Assembly (NCBI GenBank): GCA_030532905.1
Contig: JAUNKE010000001.1
Span: 72,601-122,631, forward strand
Reading direction: 5' to 3'
DNA length: 50,031 bases
From: Peptostreptococcaceae bacterium
GTDB taxonomy: Bacteria; Bacillota; Clostridia; Peptostreptococcales; Filifactoraceae
Positions 36,030 to 44,395 of this stretch are shown in pieces (position 1 is the stretch's first letter; every line of letters starts with the position of its first letter). Under the pieces are notes generated by a model. That model saw only the letters and a list, made by a program, of their open reading frames with translations. It searched no databases and was not told where the DNA came from. The position numbers were made by a program, and so were the translations under genes.

Positions 36030-36058
36030 ATACTACCATAAAGCTTTTCAGTTGTCAG
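36030..36058 (-). promoter_or_regulatory. Promoter of the MscS-type channel gene
   Basis: CTGACA (36058-36053), a 17-base spacer and TAGTAT (36035-36030) stand on the minus strand, about 30 bases before the start codon. Confidence 0.75.
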
Positions 36059-36207
36059 CAGATTCCGGCGAACTTGCGTGAGATGTCCTCTTGTTTTGTC
36101 CGAAATTTTTCACGCCTTTATACCGTCAAAAACTTTCCTGATTTCCTCCAAAAGATTGACGAGCGCTCTCCATCAAAAAAGTCTTGCTTCAATCTTCATT
36201 TCCAATC

Positions 36208-36236
36208 TTGCAAACTTCCCGTATATTCGCTATTAT
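36208..36236 (+). promoter_or_regulatory. Promoter of the methyltransferase operon
   Basis: TTGCAA (36208-36213), a 17-base spacer and TATTAT (36231-36236) stand on the plus strand. The methyltransferase starts 41 bases downstream. Confidence 0.75.
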
Positions 36237-36276
36237 AAAGATAGGTAATGTTTTTGGAAGTCATCCGGAGGATTTG

Positions 36277-36897
36277 ATGGGATTTTTACAAAACACAAGG
36301 AAGCCAATTGGATTTGCAGGAAAATTGGTGGTTAAAATGATGAATATGGGGCATGGTCAAATGGCAAAATGGGCATTTTCCCAAATTCAAACGACGACGG
36401 ATAAAAAGGTGCTGGATGTCGGTTGCGGCGGCGGCGCCAATATCGCCAACTGGCTGGAGAAATGCCCGCAGGCGAAAATTTACGGCGTGGACTATTCCGA
36501 AGTCAGCGTACAGGCTTCTCAAAAACACAATAAGCAGGCAATTTCAGAGAATCGCTGCTTAGTCTCGCAGGGCGATGTACTCGCTTTGCCTTTTGAGAAC
36601 GAGCATTTTCATTATGTCAGCGCATTTGAGACCGTTTATTTTTGGAATCCGATTCAAAAAGCATTCGGTGAAGTCTTCCGCGTCCTCGAAAAAGGCGGAT
36701 ATTTCGTGATATGTAATGAAGTTTCCACCCGAAGCAAAAAAAATCTCAAATGGGAGGACAAAATTTCGGGAATGAAAATTTTTGAAGCGGATGAATTGAG
36801 CAATTTGCTCATTCAGGCGGGATTTGAAAATATCAAGATTCATCGCGAGGAGAAAAAAGGCTATTTGTGCATCATCGCCAAAAAGCCGTTACAGTGA
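36277..36897 (+). CDS. SAM-dependent class I methyltransferase
   Basis: The 206-residue Rossmann-fold enzyme has motif I VLDVGCGGGANIANWLEKCP. It also has the acidic motif II residue in VDYSE, then QGDVLALPFENEHFHYVSAFETVYFWN and a post-motif RVLEKGGYFVICNE. These are typical of methyltransferase family 11/25 enzymes. The substrate is not evident. I start at 36277 because CGGAGG is 6 bases upstream. It is the first of three plus-strand genes with short gaps (54 and 18 bases) and no internal terminators, so they are probably co-transcribed. Confidence 0.9.
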   Translation: MGFLQNTRKPIGFAGKLVVKMMNMGHGQMAKWAFSQIQTTTDKKVLDVGCGGGANIANWLEKCPQAKIYGVDYSEVSVQASQKHNKQAISENRCLVSQGDVLALPFENEHFHYVSAFETVYFWNPIQKAFGEVFRVLEKGGYFVICNEVSTRSKKNLKWEDKISGMKIFEADELSNLLIQAGFENIKIHREEKKGYLCIIAKKPLQ

Positions 36898-36951
36898 TAC
36901 AGTTTTTGACTTAGATGCCATGAAATTTCGTGGACTTTACAGGAGGGAGCT

Positions 36952-37410
36952 ATGAAGTTATTTTGTTTGAAAGAAAATCCAAAACCATTCAAAATGGAAG
37001 AATTGGTAGAGTTTGTATCTTTTTTGAATGCAAAACCGGAGCATAGTTCATCATTTTGTCCGCAAAACAAAAAAATTATTGAGCAGGAGCTTTCGGACAG
37101 CATACAGCTCGGTCGGGTCATCGCCTGCAAGGAAAGCAATGTCCTCATCGGATTGTGTAACTGCCGCTTTGACGAAGAAAGACGAGTTGCCGATTGCAAT
37201 CTGTTCATTCATCCGAACAAATCGGAGGCATACGATGAAATCGCCGAGGTCATGCTTCGAATTTTGAAACAGCATATTCCCGACGGCACACCGCTTTGCT
37301 TTTCCATCTCCGCTCAAAATCAGGCATGTCGAAACTTTTTGGAAAGTCATCATGCCGAAAAGCAGGACGGCTCCGAGGGACAGCAATATCTTTTGAGCAA
37401 AAAATTTTAA
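36952..37410 (+). CDS. GNAT-like protein, divergent
   Basis: The 152-residue protein has a pattern that suggests an acetyltransferase fold. MEELVEFVSFLN lies near the start. Then come the strands GRVIACKESNVLIGLCNCRFDEERRVADCNLFIHPN and a helix AYDEIAEVMLRILKQHI. LCFSISAQNQACRNFLESHHAEKQ follows, which resembles the GNAT region with a late Asn and FLE/FYE. The acetyl-CoA loop (Q/RxxGxG/A) is not preserved: after HPN the sequence is KSEAYDE. It may bind a different ligand or be inactive. Ribosome site GGAGGG precedes the ATG. It lies between the methyltransferase and hydrolase genes. Confidence 0.55.
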   Translation: MKLFCLKENPKPFKMEELVEFVSFLNAKPEHSSSFCPQNKKIIEQELSDSIQLGRVIACKESNVLIGLCNCRFDEERRVADCNLFIHPNKSEAYDEIAEVMLRILKQHIPDGTPLCFSISAQNQACRNFLESHHAEKQDGSEGQQYLLSKKF

Positions 37411-37428
37411 TCCGAACGGGAGATATTT

Positions 37429-38160
37429 ATGAAACAGCAGCAAATAAAAATCGCTCATATTCCGGCAATCCTGTGGGGAGATTCTTCTCCCCACTTGGTA
37501 ATTGCGGTACATGGCTATTGGGGAAACAAAAGCAATCAACTGATACGCAGCTTTGCCGCTTGGGCGACCGACAAAGGATTTCAGGTTCTGAGTTTTGATT
37601 TGCCGGAGCATGGGGAGCGCAAGGAAGATTCTTTAATCGAGCTTGCGCTTTGCATCGAGGAATTCCAAACGATTCTTCGTTATGCCGAGCAAGATTGGAA
37701 TCATATCTCGCTGTTCGCCAACAGTCTGGGCGCCTATCTTTCTTTGCTGTCTTTTGAAAGAGAAAGTTTCAAACAGACTTGGTTTGTTGCACCGGTTGTC
37801 GATATGTCCCGGTTGATGAACAATCTTATGACTCAATGTCGAATCGACGAAACGATGCTCGAAAGAGAGCATACGATACTTGCACCGAGCGGCGAAAAGC
37901 TGAATTGGAATTTTTATTTATATGTGCTCTCCCACCCTATCGTGCATTGGCAAAGCCCGACCCATATTCTGTACGGCGAAGCGGACGAAACCTGCGAGAT
38001 GGATACCATTCTCGATTTTGCAAAAAAATTTGATGCCGATGTCGAAATCATTCCGAACGGCGAGCATTTTTTCCACACCGAAGAACATTTGGAAACGATG
38101 ACGACTTGGCTCGACAAAAGCTTTGCCAAACTGAACTTCAATCCGAAGACGCAAGCATAA
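37429..38160 (+). CDS. Alpha/beta hydrolase (serine hydrolase)
   Basis: The 243-residue hydrolase fold has the oxyanion-hole region VIAVHGYWGNKSN. The nucleophile elbow is SLFANSLGAYLS (ANSLG in place of GxSxG). The late aspartate is in LYGEADETCEM, and the catalytic histidine in PNGEHFFHTEEH. It resembles small cytoplasmic esterases/acyl hydrolases; the substrate is unknown. No signal peptide is present. It is the last gene of the methyltransferase operon and has a weak terminator-like hairpin behind it. Confidence 0.85.
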   Translation: MKQQQIKIAHIPAILWGDSSPHLVIAVHGYWGNKSNQLIRSFAAWATDKGFQVLSFDLPEHGERKEDSLIELALCIEEFQTILRYAEQDWNHISLFANSLGAYLSLLSFERESFKQTWFVAPVVDMSRLMNNLMTQCRIDETMLEREHTILAPSGEKLNWNFYLYVLSHPIVHWQSPTHILYGEADETCEMDTILDFAKKFDADVEIIPNGEHFFHTEEHLETMTTWLDKSFAKLNFNPKTQA

Positions 38161-38202
38161 GCATTTTCGGAATCATCCGCAGATTCAGCACCGATTAAAA
38201 AT

Positions 38203-38222
38203 AACTGCTGACAGTTTTTATT
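38203..38222 (+). terminator. Weak terminator-like hairpin after the hydrolase gene
   Basis: AACTG-CTGA-CAGTT (38203-38216) is followed by TTTATT. The stem has only five pairs and could be extended by the A and T tracts on both sides. Confidence 0.4.
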
Positions 38223-38238
38223 ATTTGATGACTTTATC

Positions 38239-38267
38239 TTGCGCTTCGCTCAACTACATTATATAAT
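38239..38267 (+). promoter_or_regulatory. Promoter of the Cys-rich small protein gene
   Basis: TTGCGC (38239-38244), a 17-base spacer and TATAAT (38262-38267) stand on the plus strand. The start codon is 44 bases downstream. Confidence 0.75.
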
Positions 38268-38310
38268 AGATGTAGGTATTAACGGTTTGACTGATAGGTT
38301 TGGAGGCATT

Positions 38311-38562
38311 ATGAGCTACAAGTATTTCGAAAACCGAAGTTGTGAATACTATCCATGTCACAACTTGGAAAATATGAATTGTCTTTTCTGCTACTGCCCT
38401 TTGTACCTAACCGATTGCGGCGGGAATTTTCGAATCTTGGCCAATGGAATCAAAGATTGCAGTAATTGCGTCTTCCCTCATATCGAAGCGAATTACGAAA
38501 AAGTCATCGAGCGATTCCGAAAGGCTGCACGGGAGAAAGCGGAAGAGAACAGCCCGAAATAA
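38311..38562 (+). CDS. Cysteine-rich small domain protein (metal-binding, PF04071-like)
   Basis: The 83-residue protein contains about nine cysteines in the order CEYYPCH, NCLFCYCPLYLTDCGGNF and IKDCSNCVFPH, followed by a helical tail. This matches the cysteine-rich small domain family, thought to bind metal and found alone or fused to cobalamin-related proteins. Function is unproven. I start at 38311 (MSYKYFENRS) because GGAGG is 4 bases upstream; the open frame extends further back into the promoter. Taken with cbiB and the B12 riboswitch in this window, a link to corrinoid metabolism is possible but indirect. Confidence 0.8.
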   Translation: MSYKYFENRSCEYYPCHNLENMNCLFCYCPLYLTDCGGNFRILANGIKDCSNCVFPHIEANYEKVIERFRKAAREKAEENSPK

Positions 38563-38621
38563 TTCATGGACGCCGAGAGATTTCTCTCGCGTCCTTCCAA
38601 TCCATCCGACAACTTAAACTT

Positions 38622-38710
38622 GGAGACGTATCGAAGTGGTCATAACGAGCTCGACTCGAAATCGAGTTGCCTTTCGAGGCACGTGGGTTCGAATCCCACC
38701 GTCTCCGCCA
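38622..38710 (+). tRNA. tRNA-Ser (anticodon CGA)
   Basis: The acceptor arms GGAGACG and CGTCTCC pair over seven bases, with discriminator G and encoded CCA (38708-38710). The anticodon stem CTCGA/TCGAG carries loop CTCGAAA, giving anticodon CGA. A long variable arm (TTGCCTTTCGAGGCA region) makes it class II, as serine tRNAs are. The T arm is TGGGTTCGAATCCCA. A terminator-like hairpin follows. Confidence 0.96.
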
Positions 38711-38713
38711 TCT

Positions 38714-38752
38714 GAAATCCTTTGTTGAAAAACAGAGGATTTTCTTTTTCTC
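38714..38752 (+). terminator. Terminator after tRNA-Ser
   Basis: AAATCCT and AGGATTT flank a 14-base loop just past the tRNA, and TCTTTTTC follows. It is consistent with a single-gene tRNA unit. Confidence 0.65.
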
Positions 38753-39378
38753 CGATTCCATTTTTTCATCTTCTCATACAAAAAGAAATCGACCATTTGC
38801 GTTTTCAATAACCGTTCTTTGATTCTCCATGCGACAGAGAATCGCTTTGTTCAAAAAAATCAGTTTAGATTCATAACCCCCCGTTGTACCAAAACGCAAA
38901 AGTATTATTCTCGACCACTAATCAAATTTCAGTATTACGACCAAACTATTTGCAACTTTGTCAAGAGATTTGAATTCGCGTTTCGCGGACACAAAGAAAA
39001 ACAAAGATAAAATACACATACAAATAAATTGATGCGATATTTAGGTTATGTTTGCAAACAGAAAAAGCATGATTGGAATAAACGATTGAAAAAAGCGGAT
39101 AGAAAGAAATTATTTTTTATAGAAGTATGGAAATTCGATTTAGAAATGACTTCCGCATTTTTTCAAAAACATAAATAATATTAAATCTCAAAAAAACGAA
39201 ATCTCATAATGCAAATATAAATTTTTATAATGCAAACGAAATTCCGATAATCGAAAAGTCTTTTTGAACAAAAAACTATTTATTTAAAAAGTATTTTGCA
39301 ATTCAGTATTGCAAAATCAATTCCTTTAGCAAAAATTTTTGTTTCGAAAAAGCGTTTTTTAGAAATACTCCAAGAAAT
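38753..39378. other. AT-rich gap without recognisable gene
   Basis: About 620 bases of strongly AT-rich sequence contain many short A and T runs. No frame with a ribosome site, no RNA gene and no repeat shared with other parts of the window was found. It leads into the region upstream of the NEAT/LRR surface protein gene. Confidence 0.6.
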
Positions 39379-39410
39379 TTGTCAAATAACAAAAGTTATG
39401 TTACCATAAC
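39379..39410 (+). promoter_or_regulatory. Candidate promoter with overlapping operator-like dyad
   Basis: TTGTCA (39379-39384), a 17-base spacer and a weak -10, TACCAT (39402-39407), stand on the plus strand. A perfect inverted repeat GTTATG-TTAC-CATAAC (39395-39410) covers the -10. It lies about 410 bases before the surface-protein start. The dyad is not a recognisable Fur box. Confidence 0.35.
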
Positions 39411-39822
39411 AATATCCTATCATTTTACTCCGATTTATAAATCGTGAAACCGAGTTTTTATAAGCGAACAAAGAAATCAATTTTGTCCAAGTAAAAAATT
39501 CGAATCAACCATTCCCTTTGTGAAGAATCTTCCTCTGTCCTTCGGATTTATAAAATCCGATGCCAAGCGGCAAAAATTTCAGCTGATTCCGCCCTTTATT
39601 TTTGCAAAAGGAAGATACATAAAACAGGATATTCGTTGCCATCGAAACGGCAACCACTTTAGAAAATCGAAAAAGAATCACCCGCATTTTAATAAAGAGA
39701 AAAACGAAAAGTTTCAGATTCATGAAGCTTTCCTTTATGATATAGAAAATTTGTGCCCGGCACATCATTCATTCAGGTATAGAGGCTCAGCCTTTATCTA
39801 TATAAAATATGAGGAGGTTTAT

Positions 39823-42800
39823 ATGCACAAACAGACAAAAAGGTGGATATCCACTCTGCTTGCGATGCTGATGTTGTGCTCGACTGTTTTCTCAAACAGC
39901 TCGCTCGTACATGCATCGGAATTCGGCAGACCGATTTCCACGACGGACACAGCGGATGCAAAACAAAGCATCGCCGATTCGAAGTCGAATGCTTCGGCAA
40001 ATCCATCGGGCGATGCAAATGCTGCAACTCCGCTTAATTTTGATAATCTCGTTTTACAAGCGAAGGTGGAAGAAAATAAGTTGATTATCTTTTCCACCGC
40101 AGCGAATGCAAAAGACTTTTTTGCAAAAGTAAAAACGATTCATGTGAATGAAGTGCGATTTGACCCTATTAAAGAGTTTGATGTGGTAGAAAATCAAATT
40201 GTTTTTCACGGAAATCCCGCTCGATTCATGAAAAATGAAATCAAAGTAACTTTGGATGACGGTGATGAAAAGGATTTGATTTTTGACAATCCCGACGGAA
40301 AACCGTTCAACCACGGTCTTGAAATAGTCGGCGTTGAACTCGACAAACAAGGTGACCCGGCAGCCGGCGTCGTCTCGGAATATGTCAAAATGTCATTGGA
40401 TTCGGAATATGACTCAAAGGAACTTCATGCCACGATAAAGCATCTTAAAGGTGTGAGCATCGATGATTTGGATTATCCGATGCGAGATGATAAGGGCATG
40501 ATCGTATTTATTCTTTCCAACGGCGCATTGGGAATCTACGATCAATATCCGATTGGAAAAGAGGCGGTCGCCGATTTCAAATTGCGTGATAAGCACAAAG
40601 TAGTATTTACTTTTGAAGACGATTCGAAGACGGTGTACGAAGATGACGGCTATGTGAAGCCGGACAGAGGCAATACACCGCCGCCAACTCCACCGCCACC
40701 GAAGGTCGGCATCGCCAAAGAATACGACATCAAAGAAGTCATCACGAAAAAGGGTTGGGGCGATGAGGAATTGCTCGTTACCTTTGACAAAAAGCTGACC
40801 TTCCCACATTCTCAAGGAATTAAAAATATCAAGGTCAACGGAAAAGATTTCGGAAGACCCGCCGACCTCGGCATTAACTACGACGGTCAGTTGAGAACCG
40901 CAAATGCACAGGTCGTGGCGCATGCGAAGACGAAAACTCCGATTGAATTCGAAATTACATTCGGAGACGATTCGGTGCTTGTCTATGTGCCGAGCGCACC
41001 GGCTCCGGACGATTTCAACTTGGATTCGAATTTTGCGGACGGCTCATATACTTTGACGCTCAAAAATTACAAGGTCGGAAGCAGCGAAAAATCCGACTAT
41101 GATAATATTTTGGATCCGCGCGCAAAACTTTATGTCGCAAACGGCAAAAAGAAGATTTCGTTCCTATTGCACACCGATGCAAAGGATTATGCGGATTTCG
41201 CCATCAAAGCGAATAATGATTTTGAATCAATGCATCCCGTCGTTTTGAAAAGCGACGGCAACGGTGACCCGATAGCAGTCGAATACATCGTTGACATGAG
41301 CAATCTCAAGGGCAAAAAGCTCAGCGCATTGCTTTCCGTCGCCGATGAAGCGAAAAAAGGACAATTCGATGACCCGAGCTATAAAAAATTTGACATTGAA
41401 TTTGATTACAAGGTCACTAAAGGCTTTACCAATTATAAATTCTTCGACGCTCCCGCTCCAACCGGTGACGCAGCGCTTATCAAGGCGTTGATTGACAACG
41501 GACTGGATACGGACAATGACAAAAAAATCAGCATCGACGAATTGAAAAATGCAGTCGGTAAAGACAAGCCGGCAAATATCGACATTCCGGGCTATCCGGG
41601 GAAAAATACATTGAATCTCGGAAACTACGGAATCAGTGATATCAGCTTGCTGAAGCATCTCGGACCGAAAATCAAGGCAATCAATTTGGATTCCAACAAA
41701 TTGACTTCTTTACCGGCGGATGTTTTTGAAAATGCAACCGGGGTGTCGCATATTCTTTTGGGCGGTAACAAGATAGCAAAAATCGAGCCGAAGACTTTTG
41801 ACAATCTGAGCGCTTTAAGATATCTCGATTTTGACGGCAGCTTACTTGAAGAACTTCCGAAGGGACTCTTTGACAAGAATAAGGATTTGAGAGTGCTGTC
41901 GCTGATGAACAATAAACTCAAATCTCTTCCGGACGATTTGCTCAAAAACAATACAAAGCTGGAGGAACTTTATCTGCTTGACAATGCGCTGACCGATCTG
42001 TCGGATGGCTTCTTCTCAACGAATAAAGAACTCAAGGCGCTTCATATTTACAACAACCGATTGGAAAACTTGCCTGATTTGAGTGCGGCAACGAAAATTA
42101 AAGTAATTACCGCGCAGGGAAATCTAATCAAAAAAATTCCGGACAGCTGGGGCAAATTGAAACAAATCGAGCGTTTAGATTTGGAGAACAACCGAATCGA
42201 AAGCGTTCCGGCGAAATTGTTGAGCAATATGATAACCTATGCGAAATATACGCCGACCGTCAGCTTGGATTTGACCCAAAACAATTTGAAGACTTTGCCG
42301 CTTGACGAAATGAGCGATGCATTGGCAAACGGAAAAGCACTTTCAAAATTTGAAGTCAATTTGAATATGTTGGCGGAAAAACCTTCCGCTGATGAAATCA
42401 ACAAGATGAAGAAGCTCGGCATCGAGTTTGAAAAAGCCGTGGATATCTATTATCCGCAAAAAACAAGCATGCAGAGCATCGCAAAAGGCGAGAATCAAAA
42501 AATAGAATTGAATCAGGCTCTCAGCGTATTGGAGCTCTTCTATTGGGATTTGGGCGACTCCCCTCGTTACGGCGGAAAAGCTGAATTCAGCGACCGAGAC
42601 GATTTTATCAAATATATGGCCGAAACCGGTCGGGATGTCAACGGCGTGGAGCGCAGCCTTTCTCGCGAGGACGGAATCAAAGCCATTCTTGAAAAGAAAA
42701 ATCTCGAATGGGAAGTGGAGACCAAAATCATCAAGAATGATACGCAGGAAGTTTACAACAAGCGCGAAAAAGCAAATCCGAAAGAGGCGCTCACACAAAC

Positions 42801-44346
42801 TTTCGATGAGCCGAATATGGCTGACGGCGACAAATATAAGATTTACAAAACGATGTATCTCAAGAGCTTTAACGGCTTTACGGTAAAATTGGAAAATATT
42901 ACCGAGTTTACAGCGGGAAAATCCACTCCGCAGCCACCTGTCGAGCGAGAGATTCCGGCAAAATTGCTGACACCGGACGGTAAGGAATACAGCTTTGCGA
43001 ACGAAGCGCTGAAAAGTGTTCATGTGAAAACTTTGGATAAAAAATCGTCGATAAAGATGGCGGAGTTCACCTTCGAATTCGACAAGGTCAAAGCGGGCGG
43101 CCAAAGTAGCGATGTATCCGCTTTTGAAGTGCAACTCAAAAACAAACCGATGAAAGCGAAAGAACTTTCCGCAGGCAAATTCTCCATCGAGAACTTTGCA
43201 CATCTTGTAAAACCGCCGACGGAAACGAAGGATACGAAGTGGAAAGTATTCGTCACTACGAAGGACGCTCTTCCAAATCATGAAAAGCGAACCGAAATGC
43301 TGCTTATTCTCGATTGGAACGGCGATTTCAAATTGGATGGCGGCTCGGTACTTCCACAGGAAGGCGCATTGCGCATCACCAATTTGGACAAGAAAAACAA
43401 TGAGCCGCTTACCGGCGCAAAATTCAAATTGAGCGGCGGCGGCAAGGAAATCACCAAGACCGTGATTGATGCGAAAGGAACGCTGTTGTTTGACAAATTG
43501 GCGATCGGAGAATACAAGGTGACGCAAACCGTTGCGCCGAAAGGATATAAATTAAACTCGGAAGAAAAAACTTTTACCGTTGTAAAAGACCAAACGGGAG
43601 AAATTACAATTTACAATGAGAAAGATGACGGCTCAACGCCACCTCCTTCTCCACCACCATCGGGCGGAGGTTCCGGCGGCGGCTCAGGCGGTTCCGGAGG
43701 TTCCGGCGGACGATCGTCTCAGCGACCGGATTCGACAACCACCATCACCGATAACCAAACGCCATTGGCTCAAGATCCGAACATCGCGAAGATTGAAAAA
43801 CTGCTCAACGAAGGATATATGAGCGGCTATCCGGGCAATAAATTTATGCCGAACAGAAATATGACTCGTGCGGAAATCGCTGCAATGCTCGACCGATTGA
43901 TTGACGAGCAACCGACGGAGGCAAAATCTTTCAGCGATATCAAAGCGGATGCATGGTATGCAAAATCACTTGCCAAGATTGCATCGCTCGGTTATATTCG
44001 TCCAAACGGAGATAAAATCCAACCGGAAAAACCGATTACCAGAGCGGAATTCGCCTATATCATTGCGAAGCTCAGAAAGTTGGAAGAGGGCGCGAATATG
44101 CCGAAGGATGTCAACTCGAATCATTGGGCGGCAAAAGAAATTGCAGCCTGTGTCAAAGCGGGTATCATCAGCGGATACAAGGACGGAAGCTTCAAACCGG
44201 AACAACCGATTACCAGAGCCGAAGTGGTGTCGATGATGAGCCGCGCATTCAATATTCAGCCGAAAGCAAGTACGCGAGCGGACTATATTGATGTAAAGAA
44301 AAATCACTGGGCATACAATGTCATCATGGCATCCAGTCAATCATAA
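39823..44346 (+). CDS. Shr/IlsA-like surface hemophore: NEAT domain, EF-hand loop, leucine-rich repeats, CnaB-like domain, SLH domains
   Basis: The 1507-residue protein has a signal peptide (about 1-32). Two related beta-rich segments (about 70-160 and 296-390) follow, possibly like the heme-interacting N-domains of streptococcal Shr. A NEAT-like domain (about 398-530) begins FADGSYTLTLKNY and has ANGKKKISFLLH. A perfect EF-hand loop, DTDNDKKISIDE (562-573), and about ten leucine-rich repeats (595-830) come next. A beta-rich region, one CnaB-like domain (about 1180-1268), a Gly/Ser linker and three SLH repeats (1320-1507, the last short) end it. SLH domains bind wall polymers. IlsA has NEAT-LRR-SLH and Shr has NEAT plus LRR, so heme uptake is likely. 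Start 39823: GAGGAGG 5 bases upstream; a longer frame has no ribosome site. Its CnaB domain also has N and Q instead of K and E. Confidence 0.85.
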   Translation: MHKQTKRWISTLLAMLMLCSTVFSNSSLVHASEFGRPISTTDTADAKQSIADSKSNASANPSGDANAATPLNFDNLVLQAKVEENKLIIFSTAANAKDFFAKVKTIHVNEVRFDPIKEFDVVENQIVFHGNPARFMKNEIKVTLDDGDEKDLIFDNPDGKPFNHGLEIVGVELDKQGDPAAGVVSEYVKMSLDSEYDSKELHATIKHLKGVSIDDLDYPMRDDKGMIVFILSNGALGIYDQYPIGKEAVADFKLRDKHKVVFTFEDDSKTVYEDDGYVKPDRGNTPPPTPPPPKVGIAKEYDIKEVITKKGWGDEELLVTFDKKLTFPHSQGIKNIKVNGKDFGRPADLGINYDGQLRTANAQVVAHAKTKTPIEFEITFGDDSVLVYVPSAPAPDDFNLDSNFADGSYTLTLKNYKVGSSEKSDYDNILDPRAKLYVANGKKKISFLLHTDAKDYADFAIKANNDFESMHPVVLKSDGNGDPIAVEYIVDMSNLKGKKLSALLSVADEAKKGQFDDPSYKKFDIEFDYKVTKGFTNYKFFDAPAPTGDAALIKALIDNGLDTDNDKKISIDELKNAVGKDKPANIDIPGYPGKNTLNLGNYGISDISLLKHLGPKIKAINLDSNKLTSLPADVFENATGVSHILLGGNKIAKIEPKTFDNLSALRYLDFDGSLLEELPKGLFDKNKDLRVLSLMNNKLKSLPDDLLKNNTKLEELYLLDNALTDLSDGFFSTNKELKALHIYNNRLENLPDLSAATKIKVITAQGNLIKKIPDSWGKLKQIERLDLENNRIESVPAKLLSNMITYAKYTPTVSLDLTQNNLKTLPLDEMSDALANGKALSKFEVNLNMLAEKPSADEINKMKKLGIEFEKAVDIYYPQKTSMQSIAKGENQKIELNQALSVLELFYWDLGDSPRYGGKAEFSDRDDFIKYMAETGRDVNGVERSLSREDGIKAILEKKNLEWEVETKIIKNDTQEVYNKREKANPKEALTQTFDEPNMADGDKYKIYKTMYLKSFNGFTVKLENITEFTAGKSTPQPPVEREIPAKLLTPDGKEYSFANEALKSVHVKTLDKKSSIKMAEFTFEFDKVKAGGQSSDVSAFEVQLKNKPMKAKELSAGKFSIENFAHLVKPPTETKDTKWKVFVTTKDALPNHEKRTEMLLILDWNGDFKLDGGSVLPQEGALRITNLDKKNNEPLTGAKFKLSGGGKEITKTVIDAKGTLLFDKLAIGEYKVTQTVAPKGYKLNSEEKTFTVVKDQTGEITIYNEKDDGSTPPPSPPPSGGGSGGGSGGSGGSGGRSSQRPDSTTTITDNQTPLAQDPNIAKIEKLLNEGYMSGYPGNKFMPNRNMTRAEIAAMLDRLIDEQPTEAKSFSDIKADAWYAKSLAKIASLGYIRPNGDKIQPEKPITRAEFAYIIAKLRKLEEGANMPKDVNSNHWAAKEIAACVKAGIISGYKDGSFKPEQPITRAEVVSMMSRAFNIQPKASTRADYIDVKKNHWAYNVIMASSQS

Positions 44347-44350
44347 ACAA

Positions 44351-44373
44351 GCTGTGGCGGACTCCGCCACAGC
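44351..44373 (+). other. Strong intercistronic hairpin
   Basis: GCTGTGGCGG-ACT-CCGCCACAGC is a perfect 10-bp GC-rich stem, 5 bases after the surface-protein stop. No T tract follows; ATCCTATAAAGGAGG leads straight to the protease start. It is likely an mRNA stabiliser or processing site between two co-transcribed genes. Confidence 0.75.
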
Positions 44374-44395
44374 ATCCTATAAAGGAGGAAATTTA

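Noticed and set aside
38564..38808. Minus-strand open frames covering the tRNA-Ser region
   Set aside because: They lie across the tRNA and its terminator; the tRNA explains the sequence.
39520..39822. In-frame N-terminal extension of the NEAT/LRR protein (about 100 residues)
   Set aside because: A signal peptide starts at 39823 behind a perfect ribosome site; the extension is basic, AT-driven sequence with none.
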